Positions 25,511 through 35,583 of a stretch of DNA of 64,000 nucleotides are shown one piece after another. Every line of letters starts with the position of its first letter. The first letter of the stretch is position 1. The notes below the pieces were generated by a model. The model ran no database searches, was not told the DNA's origin, and saw only the letters and a program-made list of their open reading frames with translations. Made by a program: the position numbers and the translations under genes. The DNA comes from JACKAL01 sp964400355 (GTDB lineage Bacteria; Bdellovibrionota; Bdellovibrionia; Bdellovibrionales; JAGQZY01). The stretch spans positions 1 through 64,000 of the forward strand of contig CAYNTO010000016.1 of NCBI GenBank assembly GCA_964400355.1, read 5' to 3'.

Positions 25511-28500
25511 TTGGTGTTTTGCAAAAAGGTGCGCGGGGATCTTTTGCACAGAGGTACTCGCGCATCTGGGCGTTTTCGCTCTTGAGCCGCGCGGTCTCAT
25601 CTGAGGTTGTGGCGGAACTCGGTGGTGTTACCGATGCCGGTGCGCGTTTTTCAATAGCATTTAAACGCTCTTCCAACTTTTTATTTTGTGCCTTCAGTGC
25701 CGTAATCTCTTTGTCGTGACCTAAAAATTTGGCATAGAGCTCCTGGATGGCGCTGGTCAAGTACGGGATAACGCTTTCGTACTCCACACCAAAAAATTTC
25801 TTGAGCTTTTGATTGAGCGACAGCTTGCCATTCTTATCGGGCATTTGCGGCGCTTCGATCTCTTTGACCACTCCGGGAAGAACCTCTTTGACCTCTTGAG
25901 CGATAAAGCCGGGTTGAGATCCCAGTTTTTGCGCATTGGCCTGATCGGATCCCGGCTTCCAAGTGAACGTCACAGGACGCAGTTTACTAACTACATCTAA
26001 ACCATTTTCAATTTTTGTAATGTTGTCCTTAAGTCTGCGATCGGAACCCTGATAAGTCCCAGCGACATAGGCGCTTGAGTTTCCATAGAGACTGTAAGGG
26101 CCATAGCCCAGTGACCCATATGTCGTTTGTCCATTGTTATACCCAACGACGCCATGATACCCGGGACCGGCAACCCCAACGACGCCATTACTGCCATTAG
26201 AAACACCATAGACTCCATAACTACCAGCAGAAAGACCATACACTCCATAATGAGCACCAGTGTTGTTACCGTATATTGCTGCGGACCCACCACCGGATTG
26301 AGAGTACGCTTGGCCCACTCCGTAAAAGGAGTACGCATTGTTGTGGCCGAGAATTCCATAGAAAGAAGCATTTTGCGAATAACCGAGAACACCACCGTAC
26401 GTTGTTGATGAGGGGCGTCCCACGACACCATAGGTGTTCGTCCCACTGTAGCCAAAAACCCCACCATAAGCAGTTCCTGAGCCATCGGCATACAACATGT
26501 AGGAGCTCGAAGGCGCCGCACCAATCCCCACTTTTCCTACAGAATCGATCGTCAGGCGCTCGGCGCCATTGGTACCTAGTATAATTTTTCCATTGGCACG
26601 CGAGTCGTATAAGCCAATATGATTGTCCGCAGCGCTGCCATCACCTACCCAGCCATACTCGGTATTTGCCGAATCCCGAAACGACATATACCCGGTCACG
26701 GAGTTTGCAGTGGCTAAATCATTACTGTCCTGCACATAAACCATCGGCACTGGTTTCGTCACATGAACAGCTGCCACCGGTCCGATGGTACCAATACCGA
26801 CGTTACCGCTTCCGTCGACGACCAAATCATAGACGACGGCAGCGGAGTTATCGTCTGCGGTGGAGCGCATGACATAAAATTTATCATCCGTTGTTTTACC
26901 TATGCCGCGCGAAACTGCTCCCGCACCCTTCTTCCAAACAACTGAGCCACCATTTGGCAACTCCAACGAGCGACCCCAGCTGGAAGTTGTGTAATAGGAA
27001 TCTGAACTCGTCACTGAGATTGTTCCTGAAACATCCAACGTGCGCGACGGAGTAATCGTTCCGATACCGACGTTACCGCCGGCTCTCACGGCCATAGCCA
27101 CAGTGTCTGGCGTGTTGTCGGCAACTGGATTTGCAGGCACACGAAAGTAAAATCCGTCGTTTGCGTCATTGCCACGCAAATCAAATATCATGTGGCCATT
27201 AGCAGGACCAAGAATTCGACCCGCAAAATCTGAGCCACCACCAGGAAGACCTGTCAAAGTGGAGCCCGACGGGTACCCCGTCATCGTTAACACTCCCGCA
27301 CCACTGTAGTTGGCATACACCGCTCCCGTGGAGGCCGCATGCCCTACCACATGGAGCGCTACACTCGGAACTACTGTCGTTCCGATACCAACGGTTCCAC
27401 CGTAGGGCTGCAACAAAATGCTGCCTTTAGTATTCGCCTGATCTGCCGCTTCGATAAACATACTGTTGGTTGAAACCTGCCCGAATCCCAATCGAGAATA
27501 ATTCGATCCGCCGACATTATTCGTTGTAATAAACTGTCCAACATAGTCATAGGCTGCCGTGTTTGCCCTAGAATTTGCCGTAAATGTTCCCGCTACTGTC
27601 AGAGTAGAATTAGCACTTGTCGTACCTATCGCCACACTCCCGCCGGTGGGATTGAGGAGTACTAATCCCTTTGTGCTATCCGAAGTTGAATCTAAAGTTA
27701 AACTCGCACTGGCCGCCGTTCCTCCGCGAAGAGTTTGGCCTGTGGTGCGGCCTGAAAGCAGCGCATATTGAGTGTGGTCATCATCACCGAGACCCGTGAG
27801 AGTACCATGGTCGGTAATACCGATATCTGTAGCGCACTCCCAACGATTGCTAGCTGTCCACTTAAGGACATAACCATCGGTACACTCGGCTCCGTTGGGC
27901 ATGTACGTGAAATACTCTGTGGCGGCGCTATTGATTTTGCCAACATTCACACCACCAATATCGGCATTCACTATGGTGCCATCGGCGATCTTAGCACTCG
28001 TCACGCCGCTGTCTTTCAATCTCAATGCGTTGGTATTGATTTCGATGCCGACGTTGTCCACGTTCACCGCAATGTTGCGATCCGCTGAGAGATCGCCACC
28101 GCCGGTGAGCGCCGATCCTGAGCTGGTGTTCACTGCACGAGTTGTCGCTACGTAATCGGTATTCCAACCGGTGGATATATCCTTACAATTGGCACCCGCC
28201 TCATCACAGATCTGTTCGGCGCGGATTATTCCTGCCACGTCGAGAAGTGCGTTTGGTGCTGTGGAGCCGATTCCCACCCGACCTGTTTCCGAAATAATCA
28301 TGCGCTCAGAGCCTGCAGTATCAAAACGGATTTTATCCTCGTCGGTGTTCTTTTCCACCATGATCTTTGTATCGTTATCGTTGTCTTGCGCGATGGAGCC
28401 CACGTCGTTTCCAAAAAAGCGCGCGCGCCCAGCGGAGACGTTTGTAGCCATTGCGGTTTCGCAATCGGTGGCGTCGTACTGTGTCCCAGCCCCGCCGCTC

Positions 28501-31500
28501 GAGACAAAGGCACCAGTGCTTCGATTAAAGCTCAAGTAGGTGGGCTGCGCGAGAGTTCCGTCAAAGTGACGATAAAAAACGTTTGCCGCGCTAATGGTGT
28601 AAATCTCAAACGCTGCAGATGATGCTCCTTGAGTACAAAACAGCGTGTCGGGCCAACCGGCGAGCACCGCAGGAGTGGTGCTGGAATCGGCGGTGAGTTC
28701 GGTGACGGCACCTGTGCCGCTGCGGAAATAAAGTTTACCGTCGGTCTTGGCATAAATGGATCCGTAGCCCGCAGCTCCCGCAAAGTCGGAGGCGATTTCG
28801 TCCAACGTCATCGCACCTTCTACGGTTAATAAGGAATTCGGAACCGAAGTGCCCACACCCACTTGGCCTGTGGAATCAATGCGCAAGCCTTCGTTGTTGC
28901 CGTCACCAGAGAGCCAGTGGCTTGCGAGCGTGAGGTTTTGCGTGGCCACGTGATTGCCGAGGTGATCTGCTGCTCCTCCCCCGCCGCCGCCTGTGCCACC
29001 CGAAATGAGATAGCCTTCAACGCGCGTAAATCTCGATTCACTGCGCACCGATTGAGAAGCCACACTGGGTAAAATTCTAAAATCGATATAATCCGTGGTC
29101 CCGTTCATATCTGTCAAAAGAGTCGTAGCGACCGAGCTCTGCCCTGCAGAACCCGTGTACACCCACTCCGTTGAGAACTCTGCACCATTTTTGAAGATCG
29201 CGGCCTGGAAGTAACTTCCGTCTGCTAACGAAGTGCTTGTGGCCACGCGAAGGCTGACCAAATATTTACCTGCAACAGACGGCTGAAAGCGCTCAGTGGA
29301 CAAATCGAATCCACCACCCACGTCGTAGCTTTCTGCTTCCCAGGTGATAACATTGTACACACTTTGCGTGATAGCCTGGGCACCTGTTTTGTAAGCCTGA
29401 AAGCTCACTTCCGTGGAATCTGCAAGCTTCACCCACGAACCCAGTTTAAATATAAAAAGGAAATCCTCATCTGTATCAAAAACAATGAGTCCTTCTGCCG
29501 GTGACGATATTCCAAGTCTATTGGCAGTGGTCATGCGTGGAGGCAAAAAGCCCTTCGTGGTCGAATTCACTTGGAACTCCGCCGACGCGACTGGAGCTGT
29601 TGTTCCTACACCCACTCCTCCACCGCTCGGATTCAAAAGAACATAGCCTTTTGTGGCATGAACCGTAGAATCGAGAGTGAGCGTTGCACTGGCGGCGGTT
29701 CCACCGCGAATGTTCTGGCCTGTCGTGCGGCCAGCTAGGAGTGCGTACTGTGTGTGATCGTCGTCACCCAGACCCGTGAGTGTACCATGATCGGTCACAC
29801 CGATATCGGCCGCGCATTCCCAACGATTGCTCGCTGTCCACTTAAGAACGTAACCATCGGTACACTCTGCACCGTTTGGCATATAGGTAAAATACTCCGT
29901 TGCAGCGCTATTGATTTTGCTGATGTTCACGCCGGCAATGTCCGCATTTACGATGGTGCCATCGGCGATCTTGCTACTCGTCACACCGCCGTCTTTTAAG
30001 CGAAGAGCATTGGTGTTGATTTCTATTCCTGTGTTGTCCACATTGACTGCGATATTGCGATCCGCAGACAAATCTCCGCCGCCGGTGAGCGCCGAGCCCG
30101 TGTTCGTATTGATCGCGCGCGTGGTGGCCACACCTGTGCTCCACCCTGTGGAAATATCCTTACAATTTGCACCGGCTTCGTCGCAGATTTGCTCAGCGCG
30201 AATGATACCCGCCACATCGAGCAGCGCTAGTGGATTGGAGGTTCCAACGCCAACATTACCCGCAGTGCTCACAAAAACACCCTCGGGATCACCATCGCCA
30301 GAGAGCCAATTGTTAGCCATTGTTATACTTTGGGTGGCTGTGTGATTTCCTAAGTGATCCGCGGAACCGCCACCGCCGCCGCCTGTTCCGCCAGTGATCA
30401 GGTAGCCTTGCATGAACGTGTACTCACCACTATTGATTATGCCTGCTGTGGAGGTGTAGCTGTATACGGCGATTTCATCGTTAACCGCTAAATCTACAAT
30501 GGCAGTGATCGCTGGATTGTTGGAGGAGACGTGGCCCCAATCGTACTGCCGAGACACCATCACGCCATTTTTATAGATCGACACATACCCGTAGACATCG
30601 TTACCAGCAAAACTATAGGAGATTTGCGCAGTGATCAGGTAGCGACCCGCCACAGGAGCCACGAACTTATCGTTCGCTAAATCGAAACACCCAGGAGCCC
30701 CGCAGCCTATATCCAATATTTTTGATTGCCAGTTCATATTTACAAAAGACGCCGATGAAGCACCGTTAGATGTTTTACGAACATCAAACGCCACTTCCGT
30801 GGTGTCTGCCAACTTTACCCATGCCGAATTTCGATAAAGGTGGATAGCATCCACATCCGTATCGAAAACAAGCAAGCCCTCACTGGGAGACGCAATCGCA
30901 GTTCTTTGCGCTGTCGTCATTCGTGGTGGTAAAAAACCTTTTGTTGTGGAATCAATTTGTACTGCCGCTGAAGCATGTGGTGCCGTCGTTCCCACACCGA
31001 CACTGCCGCCGGTGGGTTGTAAAAGGACGTAACCTTTTGTCGCATCTGATGTGGATTCCAGTGTGAGGTTCGCACTGGCCGCTGTACCACCGCGCAGATT
31101 TTGACCTGTGGTGCGGCCTGCGAGCATGGCATATTGTGTATGGTCGTCGTCACTAAGTCCTGTGAGTGTACCGTGGTCGGTCACACCGATGTCGGCCGCA
31201 CACTCCCAGCGATTGGCGGACGTCCACTTGAGCACATAGCCATCGGTACATTCGGCACCGTTTGGCATGTAGGTAAAGTACTCAGTCGCGGCACTATTGA
31301 TTTTACTGATGTTCACACCACCGATGTCGGCATTCACGATTGTGCCGTCGACAATTTTGGCGCTCGTCACCGAGTTGTTAGCGAGTTTCACTTCGGTTAC
31401 GGAACTATCAGCAAGCTTTGCAGTGGTCACGCCCAGGTTTTTGATTTGCACTTTGTTAGATCCGCTGATTTCCACAGTGGTGTTGTCTGTGTCGACTTTA

Positions 31501-34500
31501 ATATCTGCCGTGCCACTGGGTGTTCCACCCGTTAGACCGGAGTTTGTGGCGTGCGTGGTGACGCCGTCTATATCGCCACCACCGCCCCAACCGGAAGAAA
31601 TATCTTTACAGTTGAGGCCTGCCTCATCGCAAATCTCTTGCGCGCGAATGCGACCTGCCACATCTAGGAGTGATTGAGGATCGTTAGTCCCAATACCGAC
31701 AAAACCACTAGTATTGATGCGCATACCTTCAAGGTCGCCGTCGCCAGAAATCCAGTTGTTCCCCATTACCAGAGTTTGAGCGGCGATGTGGTTTCCTAGG
31801 TTATCTGGCGCGCCACCGCCGCCGCCTCCTCCGCCGCCACCTGCAACTTCGACGAGCACCCAGCGACAGACTCCCGCACGCGTCCCCGTTCCACTACTGC
31901 ATGATGAAAAGTTCGCCACGTGCCAACCTGTTCCCGAAATACCACATTGAGAATTGGACCAAGCTCCGTAACTGATTGTGTACTCAGTAGAGAATACTGT
32001 CGCACGCGAATCAGGTGTAGCCGCTTCACAGGCTTTGACTGTGCCCACACAGTTCTCGTTTTCGCCGCACATTCTAAGACTTGTCGATGCCCCGAGTTGT
32101 GTCCACACGCTTCCATTGAACATATAAACCAAATTGTCATTGGTATCGTAAACCACTAGACCCGTTGCCGGAGAGTTAATTGCTGTTCTTTCCGCAGTGG
32201 TCATGCGCGGAGGTAAGAAGCCTTTCGTAGTCGAATTTACTTGCAATGCCGCCGAAGCCACTGGAGCGGTGGTACCCACTCCAACACTCCCACCATTTGG
32301 CTGTAAAAGAACGTAACCCTTTGTGGCATCAGAAGTAGATTCGAGAGTGAGGTTGGCACTTGCCGCGGTACCACCGCGCAGATTCTGACCTGTGGTTCGT
32401 CCTGCGAGCATGGCATACTGTGTATGGTCGTCGTCACCAAGACCTGTGAGAGTCCCGTGATCGGTCACACCGATGTCGGCCGCACATTCCCAGCGATTGG
32501 CGGACGTCCACTTGAGCACATAGCCATCCGTGCACTCCGCACCATTGGGCATATAGGTAAAGTACTCCGTCGCGGCACTATTGATCTTGCTTACGTTCAC
32601 GCCGCCAATATCGGTATCTACGATTGTGCCGTCTGCGATCTTGGCACTTGTAATGCCGCTGTCTTTGACTCGAAGAGCATTAGCGTTGAGTTCGACGGTG
32701 GTGTTATCCACGTTCACCGAGAGGGAACGATCGGCCGTGAGGTCTCCCCCGCCGCTCAAACCTGATGTTCCCGATGTCGCTATTGTTCTGGAACTAGGCG
32801 CTGCGCCTATGTCGCCTGGGGCGGCACCCGCCTTATCGATCTTGCTCCACGCAATCGCCGCTGACGCATTGATATCAGAGTTCATGATCGCGCCGTCATT
32901 TATTTTTGCAGACGTTATGGCGTTGTCCGCGACTTTTGCAGATGTAATGGCGTTGTCTGCGATTTTAGCAGAGGTCACGCCCAAGTCTTTAATTTGCACT
33001 TTGTTCGAGCCGCTGATTTCAATCGTGGAGTTATCAGTGTCTACACTCAAGTCCGCCGTGCCACTCGTGGCGCCACCTAATAGACCAGACGTGGTCGCGT
33101 GTGTAGTGACACCGTCCATGTCTCCACCACCGCCCCAACCCGAGGAGATGTCTTTACAATTTAGCCCTGACTCATCGCAAATTTGATGAGCGCGAATGAT
33201 ACCAGCAACGTCGAGCAGTGACTGCGGGTTTGTTGTACCGATACCGACGTTTCCAGCTGTGGGCTGAAGGATCACAAAACCTTTTGTAGTGTCGGAAGTA
33301 GACTCTAAAGTGAGATTAGCGCTTGCTGCAGTTCCACCGCGCAAGTTTTGACCCGCTCCGCGGCCGGCGAGTAATGCGTACTGAGTGTGGTCGTCGTCGC
33401 CGAGGCCCGTGAGAGTTCCATGATCGGTGACGCCGATATCTGTAGCACATTCCCATCGATTGCTTGAGGTCCACTTAAGAACATATCCGTCGGTACACTC
33501 AGCACCGTTGGGCATGTAGGTGAAATACTCCGTAGCGGCGCTTGAAATTTTACCAATGTTAATCGTATCAACATCGGCACTGGTGATAGTGCCATCAGCA
33601 ATCTTTGCCGAAGTTACCGCACCGTCTGCGAGTTTCACTTCCGTTACGGAAGTATCGACGAGCTTGCCCGTCGAAACCGAGCTATTTGCAAGTTTCACCT
33701 CGGTTACGGAAGTATCGACGAGCTTGCTCGTCGAAACCGAACTGTCTGCAAGCTTTGGCGTTGTCACGGCTTCATCGTCGAGTTTTGCTGTAGTCACAGC
33801 CTGATCGTCGATCTTTGCAGTGGTAACAGCGGCGTCAACTATTTTCGCCGTGAGTACGGCTCCATCTTGGAGGTGGCCTGAGGCCACACCGAGAGCTTTG
33901 AGTTGAATGGTGTTGGTCGCAATTTCAATTGTGGTGCCATCCACTACAACTTGAAGAGTGATTGGGCCACTGGTGTTACCACCAGACAGACCCGAGCCGG
34001 CATTTGTGTTTACAGCTGTGATGTCCCCGCCCGCCGATGTGGACTCACTGAGCTCAAACGCCGCAGTGCCGCTCCAGTACATGAGTTTTCCAGTGGAGCT
34101 ATTAAACCACATCGCACCCGCGTTGAGGGGGCCCAGTGTCGCGATAAGGGTTGGTTGCTCTGTTGAATCGTAGCGACCAATGGTGATTGTTTTTTGCGGA
34201 CTCATGGTGATGTGACCAGTCCCGAGTAAGTCAAAGCCTGAGAACGTGGTGTCATCGCCCAGCACGAGTGGGCCGGTCATGGTACCGCCAACGAGTGGGA
34301 GTTTGGTATCATCTGTTCCTGTTGGCACGACACCAGCTGGGAGAGTGTTCACTGTGATTTTGCTCGCATCGATTCCTGTGGCGAGCTTTGCATCGGTGAT
34401 GCTACCATCGTTCACCTTTGCGGTGGTGATGGCGCTATCCGCAATCTTCGCTGCGGTGACCGCTTCGTCATCAAGTTTCACTGTTGTCACACCACTATCG

Positions 34501-35393
34501 GCGAGATCTATTGTTCCAGTGCTGTTTATGGTTCCACCGTCTAAGCCTTGACCTGCGGTGATGCTTGTCACACCAGAACCGTTACTCACCGTCTCTACTG
34601 TCGCTCCGTTGAAATATTTAAGTTCGTTTGTCGCGTTATCAAACCAGATTTGACCTTCGGTCGGCGACGATGGATTTGTGTTTCTCGATGGCAACACCGT
34701 TCCTGCGGGATCATTGCGTAAGTACTGCGTGCTGGTTCCACTCGCAAGGTCCGTAAGATTCGTGTACTGCGTGGTGAGAAGATTATCGAGCTTCGCTTGT
34801 GTACTCGTCACACTCGTTCGAAACACGTCGCTGGGTCCCAAACCCTGAAGGGTTTGTGCGACCAATGCTTGAGGGACTGAGGTGATCGGCATGTCGTCGC
34901 TCAGCTGCACTGCCGTGGATGCGGTGCTTGGCTTAATGAAAAATCTAAAAAATCTCTCCTCGCCTGCGGCGGGAGTGTAGGTGCAGTTGGCGTTGGCTTG
35001 AGTTTTTCCGTTGATCGGTGTGACACGGTTATAGAAAACGTTCGTCATGGAGTTGTTGCGATCAAGTCCTGTGCGCTTGGAATCGCCTGTCGGCGATCCG
35101 ACGCGCAGAGAGAAATAGCCGTTTGTTCCCAACGTGTTGACCGCTTGCTCCTCTTCGTAGAGCACGCAATCTTTTGCGGGGTTCAGCACTTGAATTGTGA
35201 CTACAGTACTGGAATCTAAAAGTGGATCTGTTGCGGAGCCGGGCTCAAACAAACGGCCGTCTAAGGTGAAGTGTTGCGGGAGATCGGTTTGAGCAACGGC
35301 GGTGAAATTAAAAAATAAACTACAGAAAACAACAAGAGTTGCTTTCAATTTTTTATTCCAATAATTCCGAAGATTTAAACCCGATACCACCAC
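25503..35393 (-). CDS. Giant mosaic fibre/adhesin 1 with C-terminal S74 chaperone domain
   Basis: 3296 residues. A signal peptide (core about 16-35; a TTG at 35348 would give a cleaner start) is followed by a head domain. Then come long arrays of AVTxAKLxD-type units, five copies of a core module (YFTYMPNG-ECTDGYVLKW-RWEC-DHGTLTGL-DDDHTQY), two C1q-like domains (about 1530-1665 and 1994-2130) each ended by a Gly6 linker, and a Cys-rich module (about 1102-1185). A YGVYG-rich tip (about 2965-3110) precedes an S74 intramolecular chaperone domain with Ser3117-Asp-Arg-Arg-Leu-Lys3122, and a coiled coil ends the protein. The layout fits the trimeric mosaic adhesins of Bdellovibrio and phage tail fibres. 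The likely role is surface recognition; the partner is unknown. Confidence 0.9.
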   Translation of the reverse strand: MVVSGLNLRNYWNKKLKATLVVFCSLFFNFTAVAQTDLPQHFTLDGRLFEPGSATDPLLDSSTVVTIQVLNPAKDCVLYEEEQAVNTLGTNGYFSLRVGSPTGDSKRTGLDRNNSMTNVFYNRVTPINGKTQANANCTYTPAAGEERFFRFFIKPSTASTAVQLSDDMPITSVPQALVAQTLQGLGPSDVFRTSVTSTQAKLDNLLTTQYTNLTDLASGTSTQYLRNDPAGTVLPSRNTNPSSPTEGQIWFDNATNELKYFNGATVETVSNGSGVTSITAGQGLDGGTINSTGTIDLADSGVTTVKLDDEAVTAAKIADSAITTAKVNDGSITDAKLATGIDASKITVNTLPAGVVPTGTDDTKLPLVGGTMTGPLVLGDDTTFSGFDLLGTGHITMSPQKTITIGRYDSTEQPTLIATLGPLNAGAMWFNSSTGKLMYWSGTAAFELSESTSAGGDITAVNTNAGSGLSGGNTSGPITLQVVVDGTTIEIATNTIQLKALGVASGHLQDGAVLTAKIVDAAVTTAKIDDQAVTTAKLDDEAVTTPKLADSSVSTSKLVDTSVTEVKLANSSVSTGKLVDTSVTEVKLADGAVTSAKIADGTITSADVDTINIGKISSAATEYFTYMPNGAECTDGYVLKWTSSNRWECATDIGVTDHGTLTGLGDDDHTQYALLAGRGAGQNLRGGTAASANLTLESTSDTTKGFVILQPTAGNVGIGTTNPQSLLDVAGIIRAHQICDESGLNCKDISSGWGGGGDMDGVTTHATTSGLLGGATSGTADLSVDTDNSTIEISGSNKVQIKDLGVTSAKIADNAITSAKVADNAITSAKINDGAIMNSDINASAAIAWSKIDKAGAAPGDIGAAPSSRTIATSGTSGLSGGGDLTADRSLSVNVDNTTVELNANALRVKDSGITSAKIADGTIVDTDIGGVNVSKINSAATEYFTYMPNGAECTDGYVLKWTSANRWECAADIGVTDHGTLTGLGDDDHTQYAMLAGRTTGQNLRGGTAASANLTLESTSDATKGYVLLQPNGGSVGVGTTAPVASAALQVNSTTKGFLPPRMTTAERTAINSPATGLVVYDTNDNLVYMFNGSVWTQLGASTSLRMCGENENCVGTVKACEAATPDSRATVFSTEYTISYGAWSNSQCGISGTGWHVANFSSCSSGTGTRAGVCRWVLVEVAGGGGGGGGGGAPDNLGNHIAAQTLVMGNNWISGDGDLEGMRINTSGFVGIGTNDPQSLLDVAGRIRAQEICDEAGLNCKDISSGWGGGGDIDGVTTHATNSGLTGGTPSGTADIKVDTDNTTVEISGSNKVQIKNLGVTTAKLADSSVTEVKLANNSVTSAKIVDGTIVNADIGGVNISKINSAATEYFTYMPNGAECTDGYVLKWTSANRWECAADIGVTDHGTLTGLSDDDHTQYAMLAGRTTGQNLRGGTAASANLTLESTSDATKGYVLLQPTGGSVGVGTTAPHASAAVQIDSTTKGFLPPRMTTAQRTAIASPSEGLLVFDTDVDAIHLYRNSAWVKLADTTEVAFDVRKTSNGASSASFVNMNWQSKILDIGCGAPGCFDLANDKFVAPVAGRYLITAQISYSFAGNDVYGYVSIYKNGVMVSRQYDWGHVSSNNPAITAIVDLAVNDEIAVYSYTSTAGIINSGEYTFMQGYLITGGTGGGGGGSADHLGNHTATQSITMANNWLSGDGDPEGVFVSTAGNVGVGTSNPLALLDVAGIIRAEQICDEAGANCKDISTGWSTGVATTRAINTNTGSALTGGGDLSADRNIAVNVDNTGIEINTNALRLKDGGVTSSKIADGTIVNADIAGVNISKINSAATEYFTYMPNGAECTDGYVLKWTASNRWECAADIGVTDHGTLTGLGDDDHTQYALLAGRTTGQNIRGGTAASATLTLDSTVHATKGYVLLNPSGGGVGVGTTAPVASAEFQVNSTTKGFLPPRMTTANRLGISSPAEGLIVFDTDEDFLFIFKLGSWVKLADSTEVSFQAYKTGAQAITQSVYNVITWEAESYDVGGGFDLSTERFQPSVAGKYLVSLRVATSTSLADGSYFQAAIFKNGAEFSTEWVYTGSAGQSSVATTLLTDMNGTTDYIDFRILPSVASQSVRSESRFTRVEGYLISGGTGGGGGGAADHLGNHVATQNLTLASHWLSGDGNNEGLRIDSTGQVGVGTSVPNSLLTVEGAMTLDEIASDFAGAAGYGSIYAKTDGKLYFRSGTGAVTELTADSSTTPAVLAGWPDTLFCTQGASSAAFEIYTISAANVFYRHFDGTLAQPTYLSFNRSTGAFVSSGGAGTQYDATDCETAMATNVSAGRARFFGNDVGSIAQDNDNDTKIMVEKNTDEDKIRFDTAGSERMIISETGRVGIGSTAPNALLDVAGIIRAEQICDEAGANCKDISTGWNTDYVATTRAVNTSSGSALTGGGDLSADRNIAVNVDNVGIEINTNALRLKDSGVTSAKIADGTIVNADIGGVNVGKINSAATEYFTYMPNGAECTDGYVLKWTASNRWECATDIGITDHGTLTGLGDDDHTQYALLSGRTTGQTLRGGTAASASLTLDSTSDSTKGLVLLNPTGGSVAIGTTSANSTLTVAGTFTANSRANTAAYDYVGQFITTNNVGGSNYSRLGFGQVSTNSMFIEAADQANTKGSILLQPYGGTVGIGTTVVPSVALHVVGHAASTGAVYANYSGAGVLTMTGYPSGSTLTGLPGGGSDFAGRILGPANGHMIFDLRGNDANDGFYFRVPANPVADNTPDTVAMAVRAGGNVGIGTITPSRTLDVSGTISVTSSDSYYTTSSWGRSLELPNGGSVVWKKGAGAVSRGIGKTTDDKFYVMRSTADDNSAAVVYDLVVDGSGNVGIGTIGPVAAVHVTKPVPMVYVQDSNDLATANSVTGYMSFRDSANTEYGWVGDGSAADNHIGLYDSRANGKIILGTNGAERLTIDSVGKVGIGAAPSSSYMLYADGSGTAYGGVFGYSGTNTYGVVGRPSSTTYGGVLGYSQNASFYGILGHNNAYSFYGVGQAYSQSGGGSAAIYGNNTGAHYGVYGLSAGSYGVYGVSNGSNGVVGVAGPGYHGVVGYNNGQTTYGSLGYGPYSLYGNSSAYVAGTYQGSDRRLKDNITKIENGLDVVSKLRPVTFTWKPGSDQANAQKLGSQPGFIAQEVKEVLPGVVKEIEAPQMPDKNGKLSLNQKLKKFFGVEYESVIPYLTSAIQELYAKFLGHDKEITALKAQNKKLEERLNAIEKRAPASVTPPSSATTSDETARLKSENAQMREYLCAKDPRAPFCKTPKK
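27776..33530 (-). repeat. Five copies of the fibre core module in giant fibre 1
   Basis: Near-identical blocks of roughly 110 bases encoding YFTYMPNGAECTDGYVLKW through DHG[TA]LTGL lie at about 27790-27917, 29770-29897, 31150-31277, 32436-32563 and 33400-33527. Spacing varies (about 960 to 1980 bases) because different cargo domains sit between them. Two more copies are in giant fibre 2 at about 61435-61562 and 62985-63112. Confidence 0.9.
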
Positions 35394-35583
35394 TGAATTT
35401 ATCGGTATCTATTTAAGGACAATTAAATAATTCTTAATATGAGACAGAGTTGATTAAATAAAAGGCATCTTTGCTATTGGTTTGCTCATTTAAACCCTAC
35501 TGTCTCGACATGGGTCGGGTTTGATTAATAAACGCATCCTCCTTAGGTCTTGTCTCGCCGCTCGTTTTCGGTGAACATGAGGC

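Noticed and set aside
32581..33186. Long plus-strand frames opposite the fibre genes (also 29911-30345, 31101-31535, 61673-62026)
   Set aside because: They repeat wherever the fibre modules repeat and mirror their codons; no starts or domains.
25503..35393. CRISPR-like or tandem non-coding array
   Set aside because: The repeats are in frame, unevenly spaced and coding; no uniform spacers.
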